Positions 1 through 8,842 are shown, counted from the first letter of the stretch. The stretch is DNA of 64,000 nucleotides from Alkaliphilus serpentinus (GCF_009017255.1 NZ_WBZB01000012.1:62001-126000), one strand, 5' to 3'. Numbers and translations are program-made. Notes: generated by a model from the sequence alone, not told the origin.

Positions 1-3
1 GAG

Positions 4-31
4 TTGACAAAATCTAATAATAAGATAGAAT
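4..31 (+). promoter_or_regulatory. Likely sigma-A promoter for yabE
   Basis: TTGACA at 4-9 and TAGAAT at 26-31 are separated by 16 bases. The next gene starts about 210 bases downstream, so the transcript would have a long leader. The leader holds a perfect 7-bp hairpin (144-162, GAAGAAC/GTTCTTC) and the inverted repeat AAAAGCAT/ATGCTTTT (173-180 and 209-216). I recognise no known riboswitch in it. Confidence 0.5.
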
Positions 32-248
32 ATATGAATAAGTATCTTTAAACCTAGCAGAAATAAAAAATCCGGGGACAATTTATCCGTAAATCAGAGC
101 TTTTATTGTTGAAATTTCAAAATAAAAGTACATACGAACTATGGAAGAACATTTAGTTCTTCGGAGAATAAAAAAAGCATATCATAACTTATAGATCACT
201 TTAATTCAATGCTTTTGTTCTCATACAAAAAGAACAGGAGGAAGTAAG

Positions 249-1283
249 ATGCAGAGTATAGTTAGCAGCAATAGACTTTTTAATAAAAAGATCCTAATTG
301 CGGCAATGGTGATATTATTGGTTGCAGCAACCATTATCGTCATGAAATTAAATAAGCATGTTGTTATAGCCTTTGATGGCCAAGAAGTGAAAGTAATGAC
401 CTTTGCAAAGGATGTAGAAGGTTTATTAAAAAAGGAAGGCATAGAGTTTGAGGAAGAAGATAAAATTATACCAGGCCTTCAGGAAAGACTGGTAGATGGA
501 ACGAGGATTGTAATTCATAGAGCTTTTGATATTACTTTAGTTGATGGAGGGTATGAAACCCAGATAAGAACTGCCGAGTCTACTATTAAAGACCTATTAA
601 GTTCTCAAGAAATCAAAATAAATCCACTAGATGAAATAGAGCCTGCTCTAACAGAAGAGCTTAAGGCTGGAGAAATCGTCACAATAACCCGGAGAGAAGA
701 GAACTATATCGTTGAAGAACAAGAGGTTCCCTTTCATACTGTTACTAAATATAGCGATACTCTAAATCATGGAGAAACTAGATTAATCCAAGATGGAGAG
801 AATGGTTTAAAGGAAATTAAGATTAAAATCTCATACGAGGATGGAATTGAAGTTGCTAGGGAAGTAGTAGAAGAAACGATTCATAAAGAGGCTATCGACG
901 AAATCGTTGAGAAGGGCACTCTGAACTATATTGTTAGCTCAAGGGGCGAGGTTACAAGATACAAGGAAGTAATAGTTATGGAGGCATCCGCTTATGATGC
1001 AGGCTTTGAAAGCACTGGTAAAAACCCCGGAGATCCTTATTATGGTCTGACAAGAAGTGGTACTAAAGTTCGTAGGGGAGTAGTGGCTGTGGATCCTAAA
1101 GTGATACCCCTAGGAACAAAGCTGTATGTTGAATCGATGGATGGCACTGCCAGCTATGGATATGCAGTTGCTGAGGATACTGGTGGTGCCATAAAGGGGA
1201 ATAAAATTGACCTATTTATGGAAGACCGTAGCGAGGCCTTGAAGTTTGGACGTAGAAAAGTTAAGGTTTATATACTTGAATAG
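249..1283 (+). CDS. yabE: YabE/RpfB-like cell-wall protein with DUF348, G5 and 3D domains
   Basis: Probable secreted or membrane-anchored peptidoglycan-remodelling enzyme of 344 residues. It has one N-terminal membrane segment (about 15-33), two DUF348-type modules (about 38-140), a G5 domain (about 150-228, ending in the typical EKGT) and a C-terminal 3D domain (about 240-344). The 3D domain carries the Asp-rich core EDTGGAIKGNKIDLF; the fold resembles the MltA lytic transglycosylase barrel. The start has a strong ribosome site, AGGAGG, nine bases upstream. The order yabE-rnmV-rsmA is the same as in B. subtilis. In other Firmicutes related proteins act in wall turnover and resuscitation; the exact substrate here is inferred. 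Confidence 0.88.
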   Translation: MQSIVSSNRLFNKKILIAAMVILLVAATIIVMKLNKHVVIAFDGQEVKVMTFAKDVEGLLKKEGIEFEEEDKIIPGLQERLVDGTRIVIHRAFDITLVDGGYETQIRTAESTIKDLLSSQEIKINPLDEIEPALTEELKAGEIVTITRREENYIVEEQEVPFHTVTKYSDTLNHGETRLIQDGENGLKEIKIKISYEDGIEVAREVVEETIHKEAIDEIVEKGTLNYIVSSRGEVTRYKEVIVMEASAYDAGFESTGKNPGDPYYGLTRSGTKVRRGVVAVDPKVIPLGTKLYVESMDGTASYGYAVAEDTGGAIKGNKIDLFMEDRSEALKFGRRKVKVYILE

Positions 1284-1302
1284 ATTGTATACCTTTTATA
1301 CT

Positions 1303-1330
1303 AAGACCAGAGGGAACTCTGGTCTTTTTC
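1303..1330 (+). terminator. Rho-independent terminator after yabE
   Basis: A perfect 10-bp stem AAGACCAGAG/CTCTGGTCTT with a GGAA loop is followed by a T tract. It separates yabE from rnmV. Confidence 0.85.
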
Positions 1331-1446
1331 TTGGGTTTTAAAATAGCTAAAAAACAGCTATAATAAAAACAACAGATACAATACATATTAAAAAAGATAC
1401 CATAATTACGATAAATTATTGAGGTATAGGCTTTAAGGAGGACAAA

Positions 1447-1983
1447 ATGATAAAGGAAATTATAGTAGTAGAGGGTAAGGATGATGTGTCGGCTATAAAG
1501 AGGGCTGTAGATGCAGAAATGATCATAACCGGTGGATACGCATTACCGCCCTCTGTCCTAAAAAGAATAGAAACAGCAGCAAAAAAAAGAGGGGTAATTA
1601 TTTTTACCGACCCAGATTATGCAGGAGAAAGAATTAGACATATTATATCCTCTCAAATCCCTGGGTGTAAGCATGCCTTTCTCTCAAAGGAGGAGGCCAT
1701 GAAGGATGATGATATAGGGGTGGAAAATGCCTCCCCTGAAAACATCATAAAGGCTTTGGAGAAGGTTAGGTGCCAACAGATAGAAACAAGCAATCTCTTT
1801 ACCAAGGAAGACCTGATAAAACACAAGCTAATCGGATATGAAGGGTCAGCAGATAGAAGAAACACCTTAGGACAATTGCTAGGAATAGGCTATGGTAATG
1901 GGAAGCAATTTCTTAGTAGATTAAATAATTATGGTGTCACAAGGGAAGAGTTTTTAGCTGTAATAAATACTATGGAAGAGTAG
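1447..1983 (+). CDS. rnmV: Ribonuclease M5 (5S rRNA maturase)
   Basis: TOPRIM-domain endonuclease that matures 5S rRNA precursor in Firmicutes, normally with ribosomal protein L18. The 178-residue length is normal for the family. The TOPRIM glutamate lies in VVEGKDD (about 6-12) and the metal-binding Asp pair in FTDPDYAGERI (about 53-63). AAGGAGG precedes the ATG by about five bases. It ends nine bases before rsmA, so the two are almost certainly co-transcribed, as in B. subtilis. Confidence 0.93.
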   Translation: MIKEIIVVEGKDDVSAIKRAVDAEMIITGGYALPPSVLKRIETAAKKRGVIIFTDPDYAGERIRHIISSQIPGCKHAFLSKEEAMKDDDIGVENASPENIIKALEKVRCQQIETSNLFTKEDLIKHKLIGYEGSADRRNTLGQLLGIGYGNGKQFLSRLNNYGVTREEFLAVINTMEE

Positions 1984-1991
1984 GGATTAAA

Positions 1992-2855
1992 ATGGATAAA
2001 ATAGCAACCCCCAAACGAACTAAGGAATTAATATCAAAATACAACTTTTATTTTTCTAAGGGATTGGGTCAAAATTTTATAATAGATCAAAATATCCTTA
2101 ACAAAATTACCTCGGCAGTAAAAATAACCAAGGATACAGAGGTATTGGAGGTGGGGCCTGGAATTGGAAGTCTCACACAATCTCTAGCAGAGGCTGCAAG
2201 AAGGGTTGTGGCTGTAGAAATCGATCAAAAATTGATACCCATTCTGAAGGAATCCTTAGCAGACTATGAAAATGTTGAAGTGATCAATAAGGATATCCTT
2301 AAGGTGGATTTACATAAACTGTTGGAGGAAAAATTTGAGGGGAAAGAGATTGTTGTTGTAGGAAATCTTCCTTACTATATAACAACGCCAATTATCATGA
2401 AATTTTTAGAAGAGAAGGTTCCAATTACAGCCATCGTAATTATGATTCAAAAAGAGGTGGCCGATAGAATGAAGGCAAAGGCAGGTACTAAGGATTATGG
2501 GGCCTTGTCAATAGCTGTACAGTATTATTGTGATATAGAAAACGTGATGATTGTTCCTCCGTCGGTTTTTATTCCCCAGCCAAAGGTGGATTCTAGCGTC
2601 ATTCGGTTGCAGCTTTTAGAGGAACCTAGAGTTAAGGTTAAAAGGGAGGATTTGTTCTTTAAAGTAGTTAAGGATGCCTTTGGAAAGCGAAGGAAGACCC
2701 TGTTGAATGCCCTAAGCTCTGGTGAACTAGGATTAAGTAAAGAATTAGTAAGAAGAATTCTAGAAAGCTGTGGAATTAATGAAATGAGAAGGGGTGAAAC
2801 CCTTTCTATCGAGGAGTTTGCCAATCTTTCAAATCTGTTGGCAGAAGAGCTCTAG
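1992..2855 (+). CDS. rsmA: 16S rRNA (adenine(1518)-N6/adenine(1519)-N6)-dimethyltransferase RsmA
   Basis: SAM-dependent enzyme (KsgA) that dimethylates two adjacent adenines near the 3' end of 16S rRNA as a late step of small-subunit assembly. It has the N-terminal GQNFIID motif, the SAM-binding loop LEVGPGIGSLTQ (about 53-64) and the catalytic NLPYYITTP motif (about 124-132). The length of 287 residues is usual. It lies directly after rnmV without a promoter and is followed by a short hairpin with a seven-T tail. Confidence 0.96.
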   Translation: MDKIATPKRTKELISKYNFYFSKGLGQNFIIDQNILNKITSAVKITKDTEVLEVGPGIGSLTQSLAEAARRVVAVEIDQKLIPILKESLADYENVEVINKDILKVDLHKLLEEKFEGKEIVVVGNLPYYITTPIIMKFLEEKVPITAIVIMIQKEVADRMKAKAGTKDYGALSIAVQYYCDIENVMIVPPSVFIPQPKVDSSVIRLQLLEEPRVKVKREDLFFKVVKDAFGKRRKTLLNALSSGELGLSKELVRRILESCGINEMRRGETLSIEEFANLSNLLAEEL

Positions 2856-2877
2856 CCTTAGGCTTAGGGCTTTTTTT
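2854..2877 (+). terminator. Terminator after rsmA
   Basis: A 6-bp stem closed by AGCC/GGCT is followed by seven T residues immediately after the rsmA stop codon. Confidence 0.7.
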
Positions 2878-2997
2878 ATTGAATTCCCATTAATATTTAT
2901 GAGTCCTATAAAATCAGTCAATAATTTCATACCTCTTACATATAATGAAACAGAGTACGATTTTAAATTTTGTTATAAAAAGGGGGGAAATGAAATC

Positions 2998-4197
2998 GTG
3001 AAAAGAAGATATAGGAGATTCTTTGTAATACTAGAGGGAGAAGATGTAGGCTATGAGAAGGTATTAAGTGATGCATTAAAGGGCTATGCAAAAATCGAAA
3101 TTTATAACGAAAGGGGAACCATGGCATTAATCTGTCAGAACTTAAAGTCCACTGATGGAAGTAATCAGAGATATCGCTGGTATTTGATTAATGCAAAGGG
3201 GGACAAAGAGCCGACAATAGTAGACATAGGACCAATGGCCGTTGATAACAGCGGAAAAGGCGAGGTTGTATGGGAGTTTAATTGTGACAATGTTAAAGGT
3301 TCTGGTGTAGATGTTGAAGATTTCAACTTATTAGTGTTGTTAGCTGAAACCATTGGTGGAGATAAGGAACTGGAGGCACCCCTTGTAGGCTACATAGATA
3401 AGGTTAAAATCAATTGGAAACCAATGGTGGAAAGAAAAATGTTTGGTTCCTTCAAGAAGGATCAACTGGTGGTAGAAGAAAAATCTCTAATGAATGAAGA
3501 AAAGCCTACCTATAAGGAGACGAAGGGCCAGGAGATTAAGCTGGAAGAGGAAAAACCAATTATAGACTCAGCTCCATTGAAAGCAAAACCACTAGAAGCT
3601 AATAGGGATGACACCAATTATGCCGACCCAAATGTAGGAAAGGGTTACTCCTTTGAAGAGGATCGAATCACCTCACCCCAATATAAGGAGGCAGATCCTC
3701 AACAACAGCATAATTACTCTGAAAAAAGCATATTAAAATCTCTACAGGATTATATTGAAGGAACCTTAAAAATGTTCCCTAAAGTAAATCCCTTTCAGAA
3801 GAACTTAGATAACTATCATTGGTGGCAAATTCATTACAATTACCAAACCATTTATCGCAGCTATATGCCATTTATAGCCTATATAGACGGCATGAGGCAG
3901 GCGGCTTATTATCATCCTTATCAATATCCTTCGGAATATCATAGACAAATCTATATGTATCAGCATTACATTTTTGGTATTGCATATGATAATAACCAGA
4001 GGGCAGTGCATTATGTCTATGGAATACCTGGTAAGAAGACAATGGAAGAGCAACCCTATAGAGGTGCTACAGGTTTTGAATATTGGCATCCATGCAGCTA
4101 TGAAGGTGGAGGAGGAACCAACCATGGTTACTGGCTATTGCACATTGATGTAAACACAGGAAAGGTTGTAACCCCTTTAAAGAAAACGGAGCTATAA
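2998..4197 (+). CDS. Unrecognised two-part protein
   Basis: I place the start at GTG 2998, where AAGGGGGG lies about nine bases upstream. A longer reading that begins inside rsmA would cross the rsmA terminator. The product has 399 residues and no signal peptide. The N-terminal part (about 1-150) looks like a compact beta domain (KVLSDALKGYAKIEIYNERG, then LVGYIDKVKINWKPM). A charged low-complexity linker (about 160-260) follows. The C-terminal part (about 270-399) is rich in Tyr, His and Trp (YHWWQIHYNYQ, YYHPYQYPSEYHRQIYMY) and ends in a compact Gly-rich segment. This composition and the sporulation neighbours suggest a coat- or envelope-associated role, but that is a guess. No function is assigned. 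Confidence 0.75.
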   Translation: MKRRYRRFFVILEGEDVGYEKVLSDALKGYAKIEIYNERGTMALICQNLKSTDGSNQRYRWYLINAKGDKEPTIVDIGPMAVDNSGKGEVVWEFNCDNVKGSGVDVEDFNLLVLLAETIGGDKELEAPLVGYIDKVKINWKPMVERKMFGSFKKDQLVVEEKSLMNEEKPTYKETKGQEIKLEEEKPIIDSAPLKAKPLEANRDDTNYADPNVGKGYSFEEDRITSPQYKEADPQQQHNYSEKSILKSLQDYIEGTLKMFPKVNPFQKNLDNYHWWQIHYNYQTIYRSYMPFIAYIDGMRQAAYYHPYQYPSEYHRQIYMYQHYIFGIAYDNNQRAVHYVYGIPGKKTMEEQPYRGATGFEYWHPCSYEGGGGTNHGYWLLHIDVNTGKVVTPLKKTEL

Positions 4198-4230
4198 AAA
4201 AGTCTTCCTATTTATAGGAGGACTTTTATA
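4197..4230. terminator. Bidirectional terminator between convergent genes
   Basis: AAAAAGTCTTCCTAT pairs with ATAGGAGGACTTTT, giving A/T tails on both strands. It lies between the plus-strand gene ending at 4197 and the minus-strand rhodanese gene. Confidence 0.85.
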
Positions 4231-4286
4231 GTGTAGCAACAGCCTTGTATTCTATTTGATTTGTTCTACTAGGTGGAATAAAAACA

Positions 4287-4730
4287 TTAGTGAATTTTGT
4301 CTATACCATAGGGCCAATTTTTGTAGCCCCCTACAATTGTGAAAACCCTGGGAAATCCCGATTCTGCCATAAGCTTAGATGCCTTCATGCTATCCTTTCC
4401 ATTATTGCAGTATATCAAATAAGTGGAGTCGGTGTTCCATTGATCCAAACTAGCCTTTAACTCTTTATAAGGGATGGCTGTAGCATCCCTTATATGTCCC
4501 TTCTCATAGTCATTTCGTTCCCGAATATCAATAATAATGACATCGGGATTATTATTAATTACTTGGTGGGCCTCCTCTGGAAGTAGCTGTTGAAAGGTAT
4601 ATTTAAACTGCATATTGCTTACAGCTCTGTCTTTGGTATATTGCCATAGAAATATAGTTGCGAGAATAAGCAATATAAGTAGAAAAGCAACAATATGAAT
4701 ATGACGAAGCTTAAAGACGTAGATACGCAA
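4287..4730 (-). CDS. Membrane-anchored rhodanese-domain protein
   Basis: Single-domain rhodanese fold preceded by one membrane segment (about 12-31). It has the DIRERNDYEKGHI entry motif, the active-site loop YCNNGKDS with Cys about residue 108, and the closing IVGGYKNWPYG. Rhodaneses transfer sulfane sulfur through this Cys; the physiological acceptor is not visible. A GTG at 4739 is in frame but directly abuts AAAAGGGG, so TTG at 4730, eight bases from that site, is the better start. It is followed after a gap by the ytrI/ytrH pair on the same strand. Confidence 0.8.
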   Translation of the reverse strand: MRIYVFKLRHIHIVAFLLILLILATIFLWQYTKDRAVSNMQFKYTFQQLLPEEAHQVINNNPDVIIIDIRERNDYEKGHIRDATAIPYKELKASLDQWNTDSTYLIYCNNGKDSMKASKLMAESGFPRVFTIVGGYKNWPYGIDKIH

Positions 4731-4833
4731 AATACTCACCCCTTTTGTGTTATTATTATAAATATATTATAAGCTAGGTCTATTGATGTATAAGATTTCC
4801 TCTGTTGATGATCTGATAGGCTAAATATGTGCA

Positions 4834-5277
4834 TTAATCAACAATTCTGCAAACTACAGAAATGGTGATAACCTCATTAATGATCAGGTACTTAACCGTT
4901 ACCTTCATCTCTTTACCTTCAATTTGTAAAATACGATTATGAAAAATCTTATAAATCATCTCTCCATCGATTTCACTGACTTCTCTTCCTACTAGATCAG
5001 AAAGGTAGAAGCGAATATTCCTTTCTATAGCATCTTTTATTAAAACATTGCCATCGAACTCAATGAGAATATTTAAGTCTTTAATGAGGGGGATATCCTC
5101 TTTAATTGCCTTTTGTGTGAACCTTTCTAGTTTAATTTCCTTATCCAATAATTGAGTTGTAAGCTGCTTTTGCATACGATAAAGTCGGTCTAGTGTATGG
5201 CTATGAAAAAGGTTCATCAGGGCAAGGCCAAGTAGAAATCCTAATAAAAACATCGATAAAAACTTGTGTTTTTTCAT
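4834..5277 (-). CDS. YtrI-like sporulation membrane protein
   Basis: A 147-residue protein with one N-terminal membrane segment (about 7-24), a short coiled stretch (LDRLYRMQKQLTTQLLDKEIKLE) and a soluble alpha/beta tail. Sequence alone is not diagnostic. The start codon overlaps the end of ytrH by four bases, and in B. subtilis ytrH and ytrI form a sporulation membrane pair. By position and topology this is the YtrI counterpart, probably interacting with YtrH in the mother-cell-derived membrane (inference). Confidence 0.6.
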   Translation of the reverse strand: MKKHKFLSMFLLGFLLGLALMNLFHSHTLDRLYRMQKQLTTQLLDKEIKLERFTQKAIKEDIPLIKDLNILIEFDGNVLIKDAIERNIRFYLSDLVGREVSEIDGEMIYKIFHNRILQIEGKEMKVTVKYLIINEVITISVVCRIVD

Positions 5278-5603
5278 ACATTACCTCTTCCTTCAAGGTA
5301 ATACATTAGAAGATAGCCAACCTGAGCCCCCATTAGAGCACTTAAAATGTACAGAACCTGTTTTGCCAGGCTTCTTATATCGCCATTAAATAGGCCGACC
5401 TGTAAAATTTTAAAAGAGGGGAAGGTGCCTCCAAGGGCTACAATAATGGCCCAAATTTTAATCTTTTCACATAAGTCCAGCATCGTTTTTAAAGGTGGGT
5501 GGCCATTTAAGGTGGCAGCTAAACCACCAAATATACAGCCGCCAATGATGACACCAAGGGATATAAAAAAATTATAAAGTACATTCTGCATAAAGGTAAA
5601 CAT
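5274..5603 (-). CDS. ytrH: YtrH family sporulation membrane protein
   Basis: Small integral membrane protein (109 residues) with about three hydrophobic segments and the family-type motif GCIFGGLAATLNGHPPLKT followed by GGTFPSFKILQVGL. YtrH is needed for efficient sporulation in B. subtilis; the mechanism is not known. AGGAGG lies six bases before the ATG. Translation is coupled to the next gene through a 4-base ATGA overlap. Confidence 0.8.
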   Translation of the reverse strand: MFTFMQNVLYNFFISLGVIIGGCIFGGLAATLNGHPPLKTMLDLCEKIKIWAIIVALGGTFPSFKILQVGLFNGDIRSLAKQVLYILSALMGAQVGYLLMYYLEGRGNV

Positions 5604-5720
5604 AATGAGCCTCCTAAATAATCAATCTTTATAATATATGAAAAAGAGCCTATCTTAATGATTAAGAGGGTGCAATATAGAATCTAAAAACATAAAATGT
5701 ATAGAAGAAAGGAGGGTTAT

Positions 5721-6104
5721 ATGATGCATTGCTATCCATATTGGGGGATGCCACCCATGTATTTAGATCAATATGAAAGTCAAAGAAGACTAATGGATAT
5801 GTATCCCGATGTATATAATAGAATTCATCCAAGGGTTCAAGAGCTTTGTCATCACTTGGATGTACCATCAAATCCAAGAATGTACCCATATGTTGAACCA
5901 AGAATGCTGGAGGAAATGGTAGGGCAAATATATGAAACTGAGATAAATATGCCCCATGCCCAACAGTATAGAGGTATTCTAAGGGATTTAATTACAGTCC
6001 TATTTATTAGAGAACTAATTGGACGTAGAAGAAGGGGGCCATTTACTGGTTACCCAGGGTACCCAGGATACGGTCCTTATAATGGTATTGGAGGGTTTTA
6101 CTAG
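5721..6104 (+). CDS. Small Tyr/Pro/Gly-rich protein, possible spore coat or surface component
   Basis: I choose ATG 5721 because GGAGGG lies just upstream at 5711-5716; an in-frame ATG at 5697 lies before that site. The 127-residue product starts with MMHCYPYWGMPPMYLDQYES. It has a helical middle (RVQELCHHLDVPSNPRMYPY, then MLEEMVGQIYETE), a hydrophobic-basic stretch (LITVLFIRELIGRRRRG) and a tail of YPG-type repeats (GYPGYPGYGPYNG). Such tails are common in coat proteins of endospore formers. The neighbours are sporulation genes, but the family is not recognised. Confidence 0.7.
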   Translation: MMHCYPYWGMPPMYLDQYESQRRLMDMYPDVYNRIHPRVQELCHHLDVPSNPRMYPYVEPRMLEEMVGQIYETEINMPHAQQYRGILRDLITVLFIRELIGRRRRGPFTGYPGYPGYGPYNGIGGFY

Positions 6105-6145
6105 ATCTTAAATCATCAACCTTATAGAGGGTATGGAAACAATCT

Positions 6146-6182
6146 CAGGAGCAAGTAATAGATACTTGCTCCTGATTATTTT
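6146..6182. terminator. Terminator after the Tyr/Gly-rich gene
   Basis: A perfect 12-bp stem CAGGAGCAAGTA/TACTTGCTCCTG with a 5-base loop and an A/T-rich tail (ATTATTTT). Confidence 0.85.
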
Positions 6183-6243
6183 GGATATTCAATGGATAAA
6201 ATCTTATTGTGAAAGATAGAAGATAACGAGACCCACTTTCAAT

Positions 6244-6711
6244 CTATGATAGTTTATTTTTTGCTATAGCATCAGTTTTGCGTAATAATCTCACTAAATC
6301 GCCAGTTCTTTTCTTCAGCTTTTTCATGAAAAGCCATAAACTAAAGGCTTGAAGAGGGTTGTAGTGAATTAAGGTTAGAGCCATCGAGCTCAATAGGTTA
6401 TCCAACTTTGTTGTATCAACCAGATAAAGTTGATCTCTATCAACTTCTAAAATATCAAAAACTGAGGATAGAGCAGGTAACATTATAGTCTCATGGGGGC
6501 CAGTATTGAGGATGTATATCTTATTATTGTATTGGTCTTTATCCATATACACCAATCCTCCTAGAGCTCTTTTATCACAATTTATTAAAGTGATAATCTC
6601 ATCCATGGGAAGGGTTAGAGTCTGAAGGGAGATAGAATTGTTCTTTAGGTATAAATAGGCGGAGACAGCAGCTGTTAAGGATTTTCCGGTTCCGTAAAAA
6701 ATTATATACAT
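6244..6711 (-). CDS. DUF3189-like protein
   Basis: A 155-residue soluble protein opening with MYIIFYGTGKSLTAAVSAYLY, which matches the start of DUF3189 proteins of spore formers (a short beta strand, a Gly-containing turn and an alpha helix). AAGGAG is seven bases before the ATG. The biochemical role of the family is unknown. It stands alone, with intergenic sequence on both sides. Confidence 0.6.
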   Translation of the reverse strand: MYIIFYGTGKSLTAAVSAYLYLKNNSISLQTLTLPMDEIITLINCDKRALGGLVYMDKDQYNNKIYILNTGPHETIMLPALSSVFDILEVDRDQLYLVDTTKLDNLLSSMALTLIHYNPLQAFSLWLFMKKLKKRTGDLVRLLRKTDAIAKNKLS

Positions 6712-7052
6712 ACTTTAGCTCCTTAGAATTGGATTACTTAAGTATTGTTATCTATATCCCCAATAATATGTGCTCCCTACCAGCAATATTATTGGATATA
6801 ATGCTTTAGAAAATTCAGACTATAGACAATAGTGAAGAAATATAAGTTCGCAAGGATAAAAATTCAATTAATTCCCATGGTACTTTATAGAAAAACTGAC
6901 AACGTCTAATTATATTTATACACAATCAGTACTATCCTGATGAAAGGAAAAAAGCACTATATATGAGGAATATGCGCTAGTGATTGAAAATACTGAATTC
7001 TTAGAAATACAAAATTATTAAAATTTATTAATTTGTTAATTTCAAATAACTA
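6712..7052. other. Gene-free interval before the AbgT gene
   Basis: About 340 AT-rich bases without an open frame I can support. Apart from the promoter of the next gene at its right edge, I see no hairpin or repeat of note. Confidence 0.5.
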
Positions 7053-7106
7053 TTGACTACAATAGCGAGTCTTTTGTATACTTATACACAGGTCTTTTAT
7101 ATACTT
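7053..7106 (+). promoter_or_regulatory. Promoter with an overlapping direct repeat before the AbgT gene
   Basis: TTGACT (7053-7058), an 18-base spacer and TATACT (7077-7082) form a good sigma-A promoter. The 15-base sequence GTCTTTTGTATACTT at 7069-7083 is repeated with one change at 7092-7106. The spacing is 23 bases, about two helical turns, so a dimeric regulator could bind across the -10 and start region (inference). Confidence 0.5.
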
Positions 7107-7127
7107 TTTACAATAAGGAGGTAAATT

Positions 7128-8681
7128 ATGAGCACAAAAGTAGCAAAACAAAACAAAAAAGGCTTTTTTAATAAGTTTTTGGATGTTATTGAAGTAGTAG
7201 GTAATAAACTACCTCATCCAGTTACTCTATTTGTTCTTTTTAGTTTATTGGTTATTGCAATTTCTGCTATTGCAGCTAAGCTTGGTGTTTCAGTAGTGTT
7301 TGATAGAATTAACATAGCTACTGGTGAAACAGAGATCATAACTGTAGAAGCAGTTAGCTTATTAACAAAGACTGGAGTTAGAGATATTTTCTCAAAGGCC
7401 GTTACCAACTTTACAAGCTTTGCTCCGTTAGGAACAGTTTTGGTAGCTATGCTTGGTGTAGGGGTAGCTGAAGGAACAGGATTGGTTCAAGCCGCCCTAA
7501 GAAAATTAGTTTTAAGCACACCCAAAAGATTAATTACGGCTGTAGTTGTATTTGCAGGTATTATGTCAAACGTAGCTTCTGACGCTGGTTACGTTGTATT
7601 GGTTCCATTAGGTGCTTTAATATTCTTAAGCTTTAAGCGTCATCCATTAGCTGGTTTAGCAGCAGCCTTTGCAGGTGTATCAGGAGGTTTCAGCGCCAAC
7701 CTTATTTTTGGTACTATAGATGCACTACTGGGAGGACTTTCCCAAGCGGCTGCTCAAATGTATTCCCCGGGATATGCTGTGGATATAGCAGCTAACTGGT
7801 ATTTTATGGCGGCATCAACCGTTATCATCACGATTATTGGTACAATCGTAACTGAAAAAATTGTTGAGCCAAGATTAGGTGAATATAAAGGGGATGCTGA
7901 GGTTTTAATCGACAAAGTTGACGCTAATGAAACTAAAGGTTTAATATGGGCACTTATTTCATTAGTTGCCTTCATCGCAGTTATCGTAGCTTTAGTTGCA
8001 CCAGCAAATGGTATCTTAAGAAGTGATGCAGGAGAAATTCTGAAAAACTCTGCATTCATGGGAGGCTTAGTACCAATTATAGCCCTTGCATTCTTAGTTC
8101 CTGGTGTTGCTTACGGTATTGCAGCAAAAACCATCACTAGTGATAAGGATCTTGCAGGATTTATGGGTAAAGCCATGTCTTCAATGGGTGGATACCTAGT
8201 ACTAGCCTTTGTAGCAGCCCAATTCGTTAGCTATTTTGCTTGGTCTAACTTAGGGACAATCTTAGCAGTAAAAGGTGCTGATTTCCTACAGGCTACAAAT
8301 ATGACAGGGCTACCAATGCTAATAGGCTTTATCTTTGTAGCAGGTTTTATTAATCTATTTATCGGTAGTGCTTCAGCTAAGTGGGCAATAATGGCCCCAA
8401 TCTTTATACCAATGTTTATGAGACTTGGTTATACACCAGAGTTCACTCAATTGGCCTATAGAATAGGTGATTCAACAACCAATATTATTTCACCATTAAT
8501 GAGCTACTTTGCTGTTATCGTGGCCTTTGCTCAAAAATATGATAAGAAGACTGGTATTGGTACCCTAATATCAGTAATGGTTCCTTATTCATTACTATTC
8601 CTATTGGGATGGACACTGCTGTTTATTGCTTGGTTCTTACTAAGAATCCCAATCGGACCAGATGCCTTTATCAGAATGTAA
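7128..8681 (+). CDS. AbgT family transporter
   Basis: Polytopic inner-membrane transporter of 517 residues with about 11-12 hydrophobic segments, in the size range of the family. AbgT proteins import p-aminobenzoyl-glutamate or related dipeptide-like compounds, or export sulfonamides. The family pattern is seen in the N-terminal NKLPHPVTLFVLF, the middle SNVASDAGYVVLVPLGALIF and the C-terminal IGDSTTNIISPLMSYF. AAGGAGG precedes the ATG. The next gene is an M20 peptidase, as in abg operons where an amidohydrolase accompanies the transporter. Scavenging of small peptides or acyl-amino acids is a reasonable inference. A separate promoter precedes the peptidase. Confidence 0.88.
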   Translation: MSTKVAKQNKKGFFNKFLDVIEVVGNKLPHPVTLFVLFSLLVIAISAIAAKLGVSVVFDRINIATGETEIITVEAVSLLTKTGVRDIFSKAVTNFTSFAPLGTVLVAMLGVGVAEGTGLVQAALRKLVLSTPKRLITAVVVFAGIMSNVASDAGYVVLVPLGALIFLSFKRHPLAGLAAAFAGVSGGFSANLIFGTIDALLGGLSQAAAQMYSPGYAVDIAANWYFMAASTVIITIIGTIVTEKIVEPRLGEYKGDAEVLIDKVDANETKGLIWALISLVAFIAVIVALVAPANGILRSDAGEILKNSAFMGGLVPIIALAFLVPGVAYGIAAKTITSDKDLAGFMGKAMSSMGGYLVLAFVAAQFVSYFAWSNLGTILAVKGADFLQATNMTGLPMLIGFIFVAGFINLFIGSASAKWAIMAPIFIPMFMRLGYTPEFTQLAYRIGDSTTNIISPLMSYFAVIVAFAQKYDKKTGIGTLISVMVPYSLLFLLGWTLLFIAWFLLRIPIGPDAFIRM

Positions 8682-8698
8682 ATAAATCTTTAAATATA

Positions 8699-8725
8699 GG
8701 CACCGAAGCTTTTCGGTGTCTTTTT
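8699..8725 (+). terminator. Terminator after the AbgT gene
   Basis: A 9-bp stem GGCACCGAA/TTCGGTGTC with a TTTTTC tail. Confidence 0.8.
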
Positions 8726-8759
8726 CAATCTGCTAAAGTACTTAGACACTAAAAACAAT

Positions 8760-8789
8760 TAGACAATTTAATAGAAAATTGGGTATAAT
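8760..8789 (+). promoter_or_regulatory. Promoter for the M20 peptidase gene
   Basis: TAGACA at 8760-8765 is followed after 18 bases by a perfect TATAAT at 8784-8789, about 50 bases before the start codon. Confidence 0.5.
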
Positions 8790-8842
8790 ATAAGAAATTA
8801 TGGGTTTTTAAATTTTGTACAATACATAAGGAGGTAGCTGTA

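Noticed and set aside
50-240. c-di-AMP (ydaO) riboswitch before yabE, suggested by ATCCGGGGAC
   Set aside because: The conserved ydaO elements do not follow in the right order or spacing; only simple hairpins are visible.
2794-2997. Longer start of the unassigned gene, overlapping rsmA
   Set aside because: It would cross the rsmA terminator; GTG 2998 has a strong ribosome site.
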